DNA from: Rhodanobacteraceae bacterium | Lineage (GTDB): Bacteria > Acidobacteriota > Terriglobia > Terriglobales > Acidobacteriaceae | Direction: 5' to 3' | NCBI GenBank assembly: GCA_903970285.1 | Contig: CAJCHN010000080.1 | Span: 1 to 64,000 of the forward strand | Length of the DNA: 64,000 bases | In this document: positions 10,226 through 21,859 of the stretch, piece by piece | How the letters are laid out: every line of letters starts with the position of its first letter | How positions within the stretch are numbered: the stretch's first letter is position 1 | Made by a program: the position numbers and the translations under genes | Notes under the pieces: model-generated | What the model was told of the DNA's origin: nothing | Databases searched by the model: none | What the model saw: only the letters and a program-made list of their open reading frames with translations

Positions 10226-10917
10226 TCCCCCGTTACCTGCGCATCCTCTACTGGACTCTGCTCGGCGGCATCGTGCTCATGCTGCTGCTGCTGATCTACG
10301 GTTGCCAGCGCAAGAATCAGCGGATTCTCGCCATGCGCGACGAATCCCGCATTCCGGCGCCTACCGACCTGCCGGCCGAGGAGGTTTCAATCGCCCAGGC
10401 CAACGATGCCGACGATTCCATTCTGCTCGACGACGTCAGCATGCCGCTTCCGGCCGACCCCAGTTTGCGGGCGCGGCTCATCCTCGAGCGCATGTTCGCC
10501 AACTTCAACCTGCCTGCTTCGACCCATCCGCTGCCGGCCGGAAAGGCGATCTCCGACGTCTTCCTGCTGCCGCTTCCGCTGGTCAACCCCTCGTCCGACT
10601 CGGACGATACCGCCGCCACGCAGCAGGCGTCGCCCTACGGCCACGTGCATGTCTCGGGCGCGACGCTGGCTGTGGTCAACCTCACCAAGGCCTTCGCCGA
10701 CGCCCATCCGTCCGGCATCGAGACGGAGGAACTGACGCTCCGCGCGATCATCGCGACCCTCCAGGCCAACCTGCCGCAGGTCGAGGAAGTGCGGTTCCTG
10801 GTGGATGGCCAGACCCGGGATACCCTGGCCGGCCACGCCGACCTGACCCGTCCCTACTCGGTCTCCGACCCCGCCCACTCCATTCACGTGCTCTCCGCTT
10901 TCGGGAACCCGATGTAA
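10222..10917 (+). CDS. GerMN-domain membrane-anchored protein
   Basis: A 231-residue protein with an N-terminal membrane anchor (YWTLLGGIVLMLLLLIYGC) and a C-terminal GerMN (sporulation/spore germination) domain. GerMN hallmarks are the paired LTKAFAD and FLVDGQTRDTLAGHADLTRPYS segments. The cysteine after the hydrophobic run could be a lipid anchor. In many non-spore-formers GerMN proteins sit next to amidase or murI genes, as here. The ATGA overlap with the amidase indicates translational coupling. Its function is probably in envelope or peptidoglycan remodelling (inference). Confidence 0.85.
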   Translation: MIPRYLRILYWTLLGGIVLMLLLLIYGCQRKNQRILAMRDESRIPAPTDLPAEEVSIAQANDADDSILLDDVSMPLPADPSLRARLILERMFANFNLPASTHPLPAGKAISDVFLLPLPLVNPSSDSDDTAATQQASPYGHVHVSGATLAVVNLTKAFADAHPSGIETEELTLRAIIATLQANLPQVEEVRFLVDGQTRDTLAGHADLTRPYSVSDPAHSIHVLSAFGNPM

Positions 10918-10925
10918 GGAACGCA

Positions 10926-11759
10926 ATGCCTCCGATCAATGCTCCGAACACCCCCCGCACGATCGCCGTCTTCGATTCCGGTTTTGGCGGCCTCACCGTT
11001 CTCCGCGAATTGCTTCCGCTGCTTCCGGGCACTCGTTTTCTCTACCTGGGAGACACCGCCCGGCTTCCCTACGGCGCCAAGTCGCAGCAGACAATCGCCC
11101 GCTACGCCTTGTCCTCCGCCGCATTTCTGCTGGCTCAAGGCGCGGAGATGCTGGTGGTCGCCTGCAACACCGCGTCGGCGCTGGCGCTTGAAGAAGTGAA
11201 GGCTGCCCTGCCCATCCCCGTGGTTGGCGTGATCGAGCCTGGTGTCGCCGCGGCTTCCGCAGCCGGGAAAGCAGCCTCCAGTTCGGCTTCCGTCCTGGTT
11301 CTGGCCACCTCAGCCACCGTGCAGTCTGCCGCTTACACCCGAGCCTGCCTGGCGGCCGGGCTCAACGCTTACGAGAAGGCCTGCCCGCTGCTGGTGCCGC
11401 TGGTCGAAGAAGGCTGGATTGATCACCCCGTCACCGCGGAGGTGCTGCGCATCTACCTGGGTGAAGCGCTCGCAGCCGCGCCGGAGGTGCAGACGCTGGT
11501 GCTGGGCTGCACCCACTATCCCCTGATCAAACCCCTCATCGAACGCACGCTCACCGAGCTGAATCATCCGCTGCATATCGTCGACAGCGCCTCCGCAACC
11601 GCGCACGCTGCCGCCAAGGTGCTTCCCGCGGCGGAGGCAGCCACCCCAACTTCCTGCACCTTCTACGCCACCGATTCGATCGAGAAGTTCCAGCGCCTGG
11701 GGTCGGCTTTCCTTGGCCGGGAGCTTCCATCGGTCGAATTGCTCGACCTTGGAGGCTGA
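10926..11759 (+). CDS. murI: Glutamate racemase
   Basis: MurI converts L- to D-glutamate for the peptidoglycan stem. The conserved motifs are all present: the Asp-containing IAVFDSGFGGLTVLREL, the GDTARLPYG loop, the first catalytic Cys in VVACNTASA and the second in LVLGCTHYPLI. The 277-residue length is typical. The reading frame stays open upstream to 10302, but that part overlaps the GerMN gene in another frame. The ATG at 10926 follows AAGGA (10917-10921) with 5-nt spacing, so it is the start. It ends an amidase-GerMN-murI cluster devoted to murein. Confidence 0.96.
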   Translation: MPPINAPNTPRTIAVFDSGFGGLTVLRELLPLLPGTRFLYLGDTARLPYGAKSQQTIARYALSSAAFLLAQGAEMLVVACNTASALALEEVKAALPIPVVGVIEPGVAAASAAGKAASSSASVLVLATSATVQSAAYTRACLAAGLNAYEKACPLLVPLVEEGWIDHPVTAEVLRIYLGEALAAAPEVQTLVLGCTHYPLIKPLIERTLTELNHPLHIVDSASATAHAAAKVLPAAEAATPTSCTFYATDSIEKFQRLGSAFLGRELPSVELLDLGG

Positions 11760-11787
11760 GCAGCAGTTCCCGGGACACTCCGCACCC

Positions 11788-11793
11788 TATACG
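11788..11793 (+). promoter_or_regulatory. -10-like TATACG, leaderless-type start
   Basis: TATACG ends 8 nt before the ATG at 11802 and there is no SD between them. The final base deviates from the -10 consensus, so this is among the weaker members of the set. Confidence 0.35.
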
Positions 11794-11801
11794 CTGTCTT
11801 T

Positions 11802-12179
11802 ATGCCTTTCCTGCTCAAAACGGAACCGAACAAGTATTCCTTCGACGACCTGCTGCGCGACGGCGAGACGGTCTGGGATGGCATCTCCAACAACCAGGCG
11901 CTGCTCTACCTCCGCAACATGAAGAAGGGTGAAAAGCTCGTCATCTACCACTCGAATATCGGCAAGGCGGCGGTGGGTACGGCGAAGGTGGTCTCGGTCG
12001 ACGGGACCGACCCCAAGAACCCCAGGGTGGTGATCAAGCCGGTCAAGCGGCTGAAGCGCGAGAAGCCGCTCGAAGAGATTCGAGCTGCGGCGGTCTTCAC
12101 CGATTCCATCCTGTTCCGCCAGTTCCGACTTTCGGTGGTGCCGCTCACGGAAGAACAGTACGACTTCCTGCTGTCCTAG
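11802..12179 (+). CDS. EVE domain-containing protein
   Basis: A 125-residue PUA-like EVE domain, a fold thought to bind modified bases in DNA or RNA. The family's opening (FLLKTEPNKYSFDDLL), WDGISNNQALLYLRNMKKGEKLVIYHS and the GTAKVV strand are clear. It is slightly shorter than the usual ~140-150 residues but appears intact. The start is supported by a -10-like box 8 nt upstream and lack of an in-frame upstream alternative. Neighbours (murI, fabI) do not suggest a restriction or defence context; it is probably a house-keeping EVE protein. Confidence 0.9.
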   Translation: MPFLLKTEPNKYSFDDLLRDGETVWDGISNNQALLYLRNMKKGEKLVIYHSNIGKAAVGTAKVVSVDGTDPKNPRVVIKPVKRLKREKPLEEIRAAAVFTDSILFRQFRLSVVPLTEEQYDFLLS

Positions 12180-12234
12180 CGGCAGTTCTTTGCGGTCTCC
12201 GGGCTGCTATGCTGTTCAACGGAAAAGGAGCACC

Positions 12235-12996
12235 ATGATCGACCTCAAAGGCAAAGTCGCCGTCGTCTTCGGCCTCGCCAACAAGCGCAGCATTGCCTGG
12301 GCTATCTGCCAGAAGCTGGCCGCGGCAGGCGCGACCCTGGCCATCTGCTACCAGAACGAGCGTCTGCAGCGCGACGCACAGGAACTCGCCGCGGATCTGC
12401 CCGGCGCCCGAACATTTCCCTGCGATGTCTCGATCGACTCCGACATCGACGGGGTCTTCGAGCAGCTGAAGTCGGCCTACGGCAAGCTCGACATCCTGGT
12501 GCATTCGATCGGCTTCGCCCCCAATATCAAGAACACCGTGCTCAACACGGCCCGCGAGGACTTCCGCGTCGCCCACGATATCAGCGTCTATTCTCTGATT
12601 GCGCTGGTGCGCGGCGCCGAGCCGCTGATGGCCGAGGGGGGATGTATCCTCACCCTGACCTACTATGGCGCCGAAAAAGTGTTCCCCAACTACAACATCA
12701 TGGGCGTGGCCAAGGCCGCGCTCGAAGCCACCGTGCGCTACCTCGCCGTGGACCTCGGCCCGAAGAAGATCCGCGTAAACGCCATCTCCGCCGGCCCCAT
12801 CAAGACGCTGGCAGCCCGCGGCATTGGCGACTTCTCGAAGATTCTTACCGCGGTTGAAGAACGTGGTCCGCTGAAGCGCAATGTGGACCCTCTCGAGGTT
12901 GGCAATACCGCGATGTTCCTGTGCAGCCCGCTCGCCAGCGGCATTACCGGGGAGATCACCTTCGTCGATTGCGGCTATAACATTACCGGGCTCTGA
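12235..12996 (+). CDS. fabI: Enoyl-[acyl-carrier-protein] reductase (NADH), FabI type
   Basis: FabI catalyses the last reduction of the type II fatty-acid elongation cycle. Features are the short-chain dehydrogenase fold with the FabI-specific nucleotide motif GLANKRSIAWAI, the HSIGFAP loop, and the active-site Tyr-x6-Lys in NYNIMGVAKAALE, with the NAISAGPIKTLAARGI substrate loop. It has 253 residues, close to the E. coli protein. The ORF opens at 12190, but ATG 12235 has AAGGAG at 12225-12230. An extended -10 (TG-n-TATGCT, 12208-12213) precedes it, so it probably has its own promoter. The target loop residues for triclosan were not assessed. Confidence 0.95.
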   Translation: MIDLKGKVAVVFGLANKRSIAWAICQKLAAAGATLAICYQNERLQRDAQELAADLPGARTFPCDVSIDSDIDGVFEQLKSAYGKLDILVHSIGFAPNIKNTVLNTAREDFRVAHDISVYSLIALVRGAEPLMAEGGCILTLTYYGAEKVFPNYNIMGVAKAALEATVRYLAVDLGPKKIRVNAISAGPIKTLAARGIGDFSKILTAVEERGPLKRNVDPLEVGNTAMFLCSPLASGITGEITFVDCGYNITGL

Positions 12997-13047
12997 GCAC
13001 GGCAGCGGTGCGCCTGATTTAAGGGAACCGGCCGCTGGGGCATGGCG

Positions 13048-13053
13048 TATGGT
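13048..13053 (+). promoter_or_regulatory. -10 hexamer TATGGT, leaderless-type start
   Basis: TATGGT ends exactly 6 nt before the ATG at 13060, which has no SD. It supports 13060 rather than 13042 as the start of the glycosyltransferase. Confidence 0.45.
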
Positions 13054-13059
13054 TCGGGT

Positions 13060-14652
13060 ATGAAGACGACCGTGGTGCGGCCGCCGGATACGGAGTTGCG
13101 CAATGCCCTCATGGTCGCGTGCGGGTTTGGCATCTTCACCGTGCTGCTGCATGTGGCGCTGACGCTGTGGGTGCGGCATGAGGGCTACGGCTACTTTCGC
13201 GACGAGTTGTACTACCTGATCTGCGGGCGGCACCTGGCCTGGGGGTACGTCGACCATGGGCCGATGGTGGCATTGCAGGCGCGGGTGGCAGAGACGCTGT
13301 TCGGGCGATCGCTGGTGGGGCTGCGGATGCCGGCGGCGATCGCAGGGGGCGTGCGCGTCTTCTTGACCGGCATACTGGCCTGGGCGCTGGGCGGCCGCCG
13401 GGCGGCCCAGGTGCTGGCGATGGCCGCGGTGCTGATGACACCTTGCTATCTCGGCGGCGACAGCTACCTTTCGATGAACTCGTGCGAGTCCATGTTCTGG
13501 ATGGGAGCGCTGCTGGCGCTGATCCTGATGGAACGTGGCGGGTCGCCGCGCTGGTGGCTGCTGTTTGGCGCGGCGGCAGGCCTGGGTCTGCTGAACAAGC
13601 CGGATATGACGTTTTTCCTGCTGGCGCTGCTGCTCGCGCTTCTGCTGACCCCGCAGCGCCGTCTGCTCGGGTCAAAATGGATGCTCGCCGGCGTGGGGCT
13701 GATGATGCTGATGGTGGCGCCGTATATCGCCTGGCAGGTGCGGAACCACTGGCCCACATGGGAGTTTCTGCAGAATGGCAAGCTGCATCACAAGGTTGTC
13801 ATCCTGAGGCCGGCCGCGTTTGTTCTGGCGCAGATCACGACGTTGCTGCCGACGAATTTACTGATCTGGGGCTCGGGTCTGGTGTGGCTGCTGCGGCGCG
13901 AGCGCTGGCGCTGGCTGGGCCTGATGTATGTCCTCTTCCTGGCGATCATGTTCGTCTTGCACGCCAAGGATTACTACGTGGTCCCGGTGTATCCCATCCT
14001 TTTCGCGGCTGGGGGACTCGCCTGGGAGTCGTGGCGGCGGAGTGCTGCGACGGGCTGGAATCCGGAGCGGTTCCTTGGCTTTCCAATTCTCGAAACGGTG
14101 CTGATCCTCGGCGGCCTGCTCGTGCTGCCGATGTCGAACCCGATTCTGCCGCCGGCGCAGTGGATTGCGTACGCCAGTGCGCTGCACCTGCGCAACCAGG
14201 CGAGCAAGACGGAGATGAACGACAGCGGGCCGCTGCCGCAGTTCTACGCGGATCGCTTCGGCTGGCAGGAGGAGGTGGACCAGGTCGAAGAGGTCATGGC
14301 TTCGCTGCCGCCTGACGAGCGCGGAAAGGTCACTCTGATCTGCGACAACTACGGCGAGGCGAGCGCGCTCAATTTCCTGGGTCACGGGCTACCCTTCGCC
14401 ATGAGCGGGCAAAACAACTACTGGCTGTGGGCTGGTGATGGCAAAGGAAACCTAATATCGGACGGGTCGGTCGTCATCGATGTTGAGAACACGACGGTGG
14501 AACACCTGAAGCGTTACTTCGATTCGGTGCAGGTGGTCGGGCAAATCGGAACAACTTACTCTATGCCCTTTGAGCACAAGAAGATCTTCCTGCTGAAAGG
14601 TCCGAAGCAGCCCTTCCCGCTGGATTGGCAGGAACACCGGATCTATATCTGA
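13060..14652 (+). CDS. Membrane glycosyltransferase, GT39/ArnT-like (PMT_2)
   Basis: A 530-residue polytopic protein with the GT-C architecture. The first periplasmic loop contains the acidic motif YFRDELYYLICGRHLAWGYVDHGP, characteristic of dolichyl-phosphate-mannose-protein mannosyltransferase-like enzymes that use polyprenyl-phosphate sugars. About ten hydrophobic segments follow, then a soluble C-terminal domain from about residue 390. Donor and acceptor cannot be read from sequence; lipid A, polysaccharide or protein glycosylation are all possible. It stands alone between fabI and rsmA; its 3' end overlaps only the spurious N-terminal extension of the rsmA ORF. Confidence 0.88.
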   Translation: MKTTVVRPPDTELRNALMVACGFGIFTVLLHVALTLWVRHEGYGYFRDELYYLICGRHLAWGYVDHGPMVALQARVAETLFGRSLVGLRMPAAIAGGVRVFLTGILAWALGGRRAAQVLAMAAVLMTPCYLGGDSYLSMNSCESMFWMGALLALILMERGGSPRWWLLFGAAAGLGLLNKPDMTFFLLALLLALLLTPQRRLLGSKWMLAGVGLMMLMVAPYIAWQVRNHWPTWEFLQNGKLHHKVVILRPAAFVLAQITTLLPTNLLIWGSGLVWLLRRERWRWLGLMYVLFLAIMFVLHAKDYYVVPVYPILFAAGGLAWESWRRSAATGWNPERFLGFPILETVLILGGLLVLPMSNPILPPAQWIAYASALHLRNQASKTEMNDSGPLPQFYADRFGWQEEVDQVEEVMASLPPDERGKVTLICDNYGEASALNFLGHGLPFAMSGQNNYWLWAGDGKGNLISDGSVVIDVENTTVEHLKRYFDSVQVVGQIGTTYSMPFEHKKIFLLKGPKQPFPLDWQEHRIYI

Positions 14653-14744
14653 GAGCAAAGAAGGCTCTGGATCTGAAAGCAAAGAAGAAGGCGCCCTCAT
14701 CGCGGGTCGCGACCACGACACGGAAGCCCGGGGCGTGGCGTGGG

Positions 14745-14750
14745 TATGCT
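14745..14750 (+). promoter_or_regulatory. -10 hexamer TATGCT, leaderless-type start
   Basis: TATGCT ends 6 nt before the rsmA ATG at 14757. The intervening GGAAGG abuts the ATG and is too close to act as an SD. Confidence 0.4.
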
Positions 14751-14756
14751 GGAAGG

Positions 14757-15587
14757 ATGGGTGGTTTACAGAAGCCAAAGCTGGGACAGAACTTCCTCGT
14801 CGACGATCAGGCGCGGCATCGCATCGCCGACGCGCTGGGAGACCTGAGCCGGCGCACCGTGGTTGAGATCGGTCCCGGGCATGGCGCGATCACTGAAATC
14901 CTGGCCGGAAGGGCGCAGCGGCTGGTGGCGATTGAACTGGATCGCGCGCTCGCCGCCGAGTTGCGCTTCCGTTTTCGCGAAAAGCCGCAGGTAGAGATCG
15001 TCGAGGCGGACGTTCTCAAGACGGATCTCGGGGCGCTCGCAGAGCCTGGCGATTCGGTCGACGTGGTGGGAAATCTGCCGTACTACATCACCTCGGAGAT
15101 TCTCCTGCATCTGTTCAAGGCAGCAGCGGAGGGTCGCGTGAGCCGCGCGGTGCTGATGATGCAGCGCGAGGTCGCCGACCGCGTAGCAGCGTCGCCAGGC
15201 GTGCGGGAGTACGGGCTGCTCTCGGCCACGGCGCAGATGTACGCCCGCGTGGACTCGCTCTTCACCCTGCCGCCAGGCGCTTTCAGCCCGCCGCCGGAGG
15301 TTTACTCGACTGTGATCCGGCTGCACTTCCAGCCGCGTTTTGGGGAGTTGGGGGTTGAGCCGGACGGTTTCGGCAGGTTTCTGCGGAAGGCGTTCGCGCA
15401 GAAGCGCAAGACCCTGGCGAACAATCTGCGGGCCGGCGGCTATGCGGCAGAGGCTGTGGCGGCGCGCTGGCCGCACAGCATCCCCGCACAGTTCCGGGCC
15501 GAGCAGGCCGGGCTCGAGCAGATGGCGGAGCTTTATCGTGCGCTGGGCGCGCTCGATGGCTCCGAGGCTACTTCGGCTTCGCGCTAG
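14757..15587 (+). CDS. rsmA: 16S rRNA (adenine1518-N6/adenine1519-N6)-dimethyltransferase
   Basis: RsmA/KsgA dimethylates two adjacent adenosines in helix 45 of 16S rRNA. The protein shows KLGQNFLVD at the N-terminus, the SAM motif VVEIGPGHGAITE, the acidic IELDRAL, and the catalytic NLPYYITSEI. The C-terminal domain contains FSPPPEVYSTVIRL and FLRKAFAQKRKTLANNL, all diagnostic. The frame is open from a TTG at 14625, but that adds 44 Lys/Arg-rich residues overlapping the previous gene; the ATG at 14757 matches the family start and a -10 box. The 3' end overlaps the convergent DUF6600 gene by 20 bp. Confidence 0.96.
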   Translation: MGGLQKPKLGQNFLVDDQARHRIADALGDLSRRTVVEIGPGHGAITEILAGRAQRLVAIELDRALAAELRFRFREKPQVEIVEADVLKTDLGALAEPGDSVDVVGNLPYYITSEILLHLFKAAAEGRVSRAVLMMQREVADRVAASPGVREYGLLSATAQMYARVDSLFTLPPGAFSPPPEVYSTVIRLHFQPRFGELGVEPDGFGRFLRKAFAQKRKTLANNLRAGGYAAEAVAARWPHSIPAQFRAEQAGLEQMAELYRALGALDGSEATSASR

Positions 15588-17331
15588 CGGCCGGCGCCGG
15601 CGCCGGAGCGGCTCTGGCTGGAGCCGGCGCGGCAGCCGCCGGGTGGGGCGCCGGCGCGGCAGTTCCGCCGGCGTGAAGATGGGCGGGGACACCGCCGGCT
15701 GAGCCATGGGGCGAACCGGACTTCAACGTGGACTGCGTTCCCGGCGTTGACGGCACATGCGCGGTCCAGCCGCCAGTCAGGGCGTCCGGCGGCGCGGGCG
15801 CCCGGTGCGGCGCGACGGTGCCCAGAACGGGGTGGCGGCTCTCACTCTCCAATGGGAAGTCACTGTAGAGCGCACCTCCGAGCGGCGACGACTCCGTGCC
15901 GTAGAACCCCTCCGCAGCGATGGGCGCGGACAGGGCGACGTGCGGCAGCGGCGTGGGAACGACGCCGGCAATCTTCAGCCCGGTGGAACGGTCTTTGACC
16001 GGCTGCGGCGGCATGGGCGGACGATGGATGGGGCGAATCGGGTGACTTGGGCCGAAGGCCGACGGCGGCCGCTTGACGAGGTGGTAGAGCGGAGGCGCAG
16101 CGCCGACCAGCATACCGCCCCCGAGGCCGGCTCCGCCGAAGCCCCACACGCCGCAGAGGCGGTTGGGCTGCCACACCCAGCCGAAGCCGGGATACCAGTC
16201 CCAGCGGCCGCAGTGAAAGGGCAGCCAGCCCCATGTATAGCCGGAGGCCCAGATATAGCCCTGGCTGCTCCAGACGAAAGCTCCATCGCCGTAGGGGTCG
16301 AAGTCGCTGCCGAGATCGGCGGCGTCGACCGAAGCGACGCCCGGCTGCCAAACCTCGCCGAGCCCGGGCACGTCATACCAGGTGCCATTGGCATCGAGAT
16401 CGGACCAGCCGTAGCCCTGCGAGCCGGCGAAGTCGTTGCGCGCGGCAGTCTGCTCGCTGGCCTGGTCGGTGGCGATCTGGTCGCGCTGCTGATTCCACGC
16501 GTCCCAGGTCTCATTGTCCACCTGCTGGTTCAAGAAGTAGCGGGTGGCATCGTCCGGGTCGGCGCGCAGGCTTTCGCCACCCTTGACCCCGGTGCGGAAA
16601 CCGTCGGTGCGGCTGGCGATGACGGTTCCGCTCAGCACGGCGAAGGTCGCCTCCGGCTGAGCTTTGGCTTCGTCGCTGGTGGCCAGCGGAAGCGAGATGC
16701 GCAGCACCGAGTTGTCGGCGGCTTCGGCCGTGACGCTGCCAGCTTCGATGCGATAGCTGGCGCCCGGCGCGTGGCGCAGTTCGAAGTACGCGAGGCCGCT
16801 GAGCAGCGAGAGCTGGGTGTGAGCGACGGATTTCGCATCGAGCGCAAGCGAGTCGAGCGTCAGCGAGGTGTTCGGCGTCAGCCGGGCGACGCTGCCGTCC
16901 TCGAACTCGATCTCCGCCTGGCCGTAATCTCCGGTGACCAGACGGGTGCCTTCGTTCAGCGGCATGTTGAGCGCCGGGGTATCTTCGCCGGTATTGTCGG
17001 CGCGCTGGACGCGCAGATCGCCGGTAAAGAAGGACAGCCGGGCGCTGCGGACGGGAGCCTTCGCGGCCGTGGCGGGTGAGTCTGCGGCGCTGGCCGCGGA
17101 CGCGGCGGCCGAGGGCGTCGCAGCCACATCGTTCGCGGGCGCAGGAGTCTCGCCTTCAACCGGGGCAGCGGCACCAGCCGATGGAGCAACAGCAGAGCCA
17201 GCACCCGCAGCCAGCGCGGGCGTCGTCTGCTGGGCACTCCCCGGCAAAGCGCCAAGCATGACCGCTCCCAGCAACCAACCTGCCCAACCTGCTGTGACAC
17301 TCGATCTCTTGATGGCTTTCGGACTCTTCAT
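15568..17331 (-). CDS. DUF6600 / FecR-like secreted protein with Pro/Ala-rich tail
   Basis: A 587-residue exported protein. After a signal peptide and an Ala-rich linker (to about residue 90), a FecR-type beta domain is visible: LSFFTGDLRVQRADNT, then EFEDGSVARLTPNTSLTL. A central Trp/Gly/Tyr-rich region (residues ~310-400, with repeated W-Y/P patterns such as GWLPFHCGRWDWYPGFGWVW) matches DUF6600. The last ~130 residues are a low-complexity Pro/Ala/His tail. The start follows GGAG. It faces the minus-strand hypothetical and ruvC genes, and its end converges with rsmA. A cell-surface role is likely; function unknown. Confidence 0.85.
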   Translation of the reverse strand: MKSPKAIKRSSVTAGWAGWLLGAVMLGALPGSAQQTTPALAAGAGSAVAPSAGAAAPVEGETPAPANDVAATPSAAASAASAADSPATAAKAPVRSARLSFFTGDLRVQRADNTGEDTPALNMPLNEGTRLVTGDYGQAEIEFEDGSVARLTPNTSLTLDSLALDAKSVAHTQLSLLSGLAYFELRHAPGASYRIEAGSVTAEAADNSVLRISLPLATSDEAKAQPEATFAVLSGTVIASRTDGFRTGVKGGESLRADPDDATRYFLNQQVDNETWDAWNQQRDQIATDQASEQTAARNDFAGSQGYGWSDLDANGTWYDVPGLGEVWQPGVASVDAADLGSDFDPYGDGAFVWSSQGYIWASGYTWGWLPFHCGRWDWYPGFGWVWQPNRLCGVWGFGGAGLGGGMLVGAAPPLYHLVKRPPSAFGPSHPIRPIHRPPMPPQPVKDRSTGLKIAGVVPTPLPHVALSAPIAAEGFYGTESSPLGGALYSDFPLESESRHPVLGTVAPHRAPAPPDALTGGWTAHVPSTPGTQSTLKSGSPHGSAGGVPAHLHAGGTAAPAPHPAAAAPAPARAAPAPAPAASAKPK

Positions 17332-17384
17332 GGCTCTCCGGACCTCGGCCCGTCAAGCTATGGACGGAGACCTCCAAGGGAAAG

Positions 17385-18098
17385 TTACGGGCTGGTTGCA
17401 GCCAGTGCAAGCAGATTCGCGGCACGGTTGCGGACCCGTTCCAGCACCTGGGGATCGTCCACCAGCGCACGCAACGCCGGCGCGATGGTCGAGAGCTCCA
17501 GCGCACTTCCCTGTCGAACCGCGGTGACCAGGTTTTCAGTCTCGGGATCGAGCGCCAGGCGATCGTAGCGATGCTTCAGTTCGAGCTGCCGGCCGGCATC
17601 GAGCGTGTAGGCGATGCCCGTGAAGGTTGTGAGCAGAGCGACGACGTTCTTGTCTTCGCTGAAGTTGAACGTGCAGGTCGAGGCACCTGCACTGGAGGTA
17701 TAGGTGAGAGTTTTGGCACCGGAGTTTGCGATGTGCTTCGCTTTGGACTCACACCCGGAACGAAACCCGCCAGTCGCGCGAGCCAGTTCAAAGAGCTTGG
17801 CCGTCGTGGCAGGGGTGAGGTTGACGTTCATGGTGACGTCGATGTTTGGAAGCGCCTGGATGGTGTCAACGTAGGGGCTGTACTTCGGCACCTCGGGCGG
17901 ATACGAGACCTGGTAGACGGTGCTGCCATCGGACTGGACGGTAAGACTGTAGCTGGGGATGGGCGCGCCGGGACGCGAGAGCCGGAAGCTGAGCGATTCG
18001 GGGGGCGCGGGCTGTGCGACCGCGCCCGCGCCCGCGAGCAGCACAAGCGGGAGGACGCTCCTCAGAATTTTGACGGAACGGCTCACGGACCGGATCAC
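17385..18098 (-). CDS. Secreted hypothetical protein
   Basis: A 237-residue protein with a signal peptide (SVLPLVLLAGAGAVAQ) and otherwise soluble, with no recognised domain. The sequence alternates short beta-like segments (SYSLTVQSDGSTVYQVSYP, TLTYTSSAGASTCTFNFSED) and ends in a helical stretch. The two cysteines (in FRSGCES and STCTFNF) could form a disulfide. Its ATG overlaps the ruvC stop by 4 bp, so it is translated with ruvC although the functions look unrelated. No function is proposed. Confidence 0.8.
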   Translation of the reverse strand: MIRSVSRSVKILRSVLPLVLLAGAGAVAQPAPPESLSFRLSRPGAPIPSYSLTVQSDGSTVYQVSYPPEVPKYSPYVDTIQALPNIDVTMNVNLTPATTAKLFELARATGGFRSGCESKAKHIANSGAKTLTYTSSAGASTCTFNFSEDKNVVALLTTFTGIAYTLDAGRQLELKHRYDRLALDPETENLVTAVRQGSALELSTIAPALRALVDDPQVLERVRNRAANLLALAATSP

Positions 18099-18697
18099 CG
18101 GGCTGCTCCTCGCACTGTTCCTCGCACTGATCCTCGTACTGCTTCCAGGCCGGCTCCCCGCACTGCTCCCCGGGCGCCCGCGCCAGTGGTTTGGCTCAGG
18201 CTCGGCAAGGTGTGGCTCAGGCTCTGCGCGGTGTGCAGATGACAGATTGCCACCGCGAGCGCGTCGGCGGCGTCGGCTGAGTCCGGCGCGGTCTCGAGTT
18301 GGAGCAGGCGCATCACCATGAACTGCACCTGCTCCTTGGCGGCCAGGCCGTAGCCCACGACGGCCGATTTAATCGAGAGCGGAGCATATTCGGCGACCGG
18401 GCAGCCGCTGAGCGCAGCCGCCAGCAGGGCGACGCCGCGAACCTGGCCCAGCTTGAGCGCGCTCTTGGCGTTGGCGGAGAAGAAGACTTCTTCAATGGCG
18501 ATGGTCGAGGGCTGGTAAAGCTCGATCTGCGCGGTCAACTCGGCGAAGACCTGGGCGAGGCGCAGCCCGGTGCTCTGCTTCTTGTTGAGGCGGATGGTTC
18601 CGGCGCCGACGTGGATCAGCCGGCCGCTGCGCGGGTCGGGTTCGACCACGCCGAAGCCGGTAAACTCGGTGCCGCAATCGACGCCCAGAACGCGCAT
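18095..18697 (-). CDS. ruvC: Crossover junction endodeoxyribonuclease RuvC with repeat-encoded C-terminal tail
   Basis: RuvC resolves Holliday junctions with RuvAB. The catalytic acidic residues are identifiable: D7 (GVDCGTEFTGFG), E69 (IEEVFF), and D142/D145 (ADAADALAVAICH). The core ends near residue 158. After it is a ~40-residue tail whose last ~25 residues are a near-regular RG-x-V repeat (AVRG, SVRG, TVRG) encoded by 12-bp tandem repeats. This tail is not part of the usual family. The start follows TAAACT at 6 nt with no SD, so it is probably leaderless. A secreted-protein gene is coupled downstream; ruvA and ruvB are not nearby. Confidence 0.94.
   Translation of the reverse strand: MRVLGVDCGTEFTGFGVVEPDPRSGRLIHVGAGTIRLNKKQSTGLRLAQVFAELTAQIELYQPSTIAIEEVFFSANAKSALKLGQVRGVALLAAALSGCPVAEYAPLSIKSAVVGYGLAAKEQVQFMVMRLLQLETAPDSADAADALAVAICHLHTAQSLSHTLPSLSQTTGAGARGAVRGAGLEAVRGSVRGTVRGAAR
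18106..18177 (-). repeat. Six imperfect 12-bp tandem repeats inside the 3' end of ruvC
   Basis: Plus-strand units begin at 18106, 18118, 18130, 18142, 18154 and 18166; units 1, 2 and 5 share CTC/TTC-CTCGCACTG-like cores. Because 12 is a multiple of 3, each unit encodes four residues of the RuvC tail and copy changes would keep frame. Confidence 0.75.
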
Positions 18698-18703
18698 GGG
18701 GCG

Positions 18704-18709
18704 AGTTTA
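18704..18709 (-). promoter_or_regulatory. -10 hexamer TAAACT for ruvC, leaderless-type start
   Basis: TAAACT (minus strand) ends 6 nt before the ruvC ATG, with CGCCCC between. The same hexamer and spacing occur at rlmB. Confidence 0.5.
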
Positions 18710-18805
18710 CCGTACTGGCCTCGTCCACGTCTGGGGGCCTCTCACAGACTCCTTTCGCCATTCCACAGTGAATCTGGGTCTCCCTGATGGAATTTCCTGG
18801 TGGAA

Positions 18806-21859
<3,054 letters not shown>

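Noticed and set aside
10302-10925. N-terminal extension of murI
   Set aside because: Lies over the GerMN gene in another frame; the SD-preceded ATG at 10926 and the family start match the shorter form.
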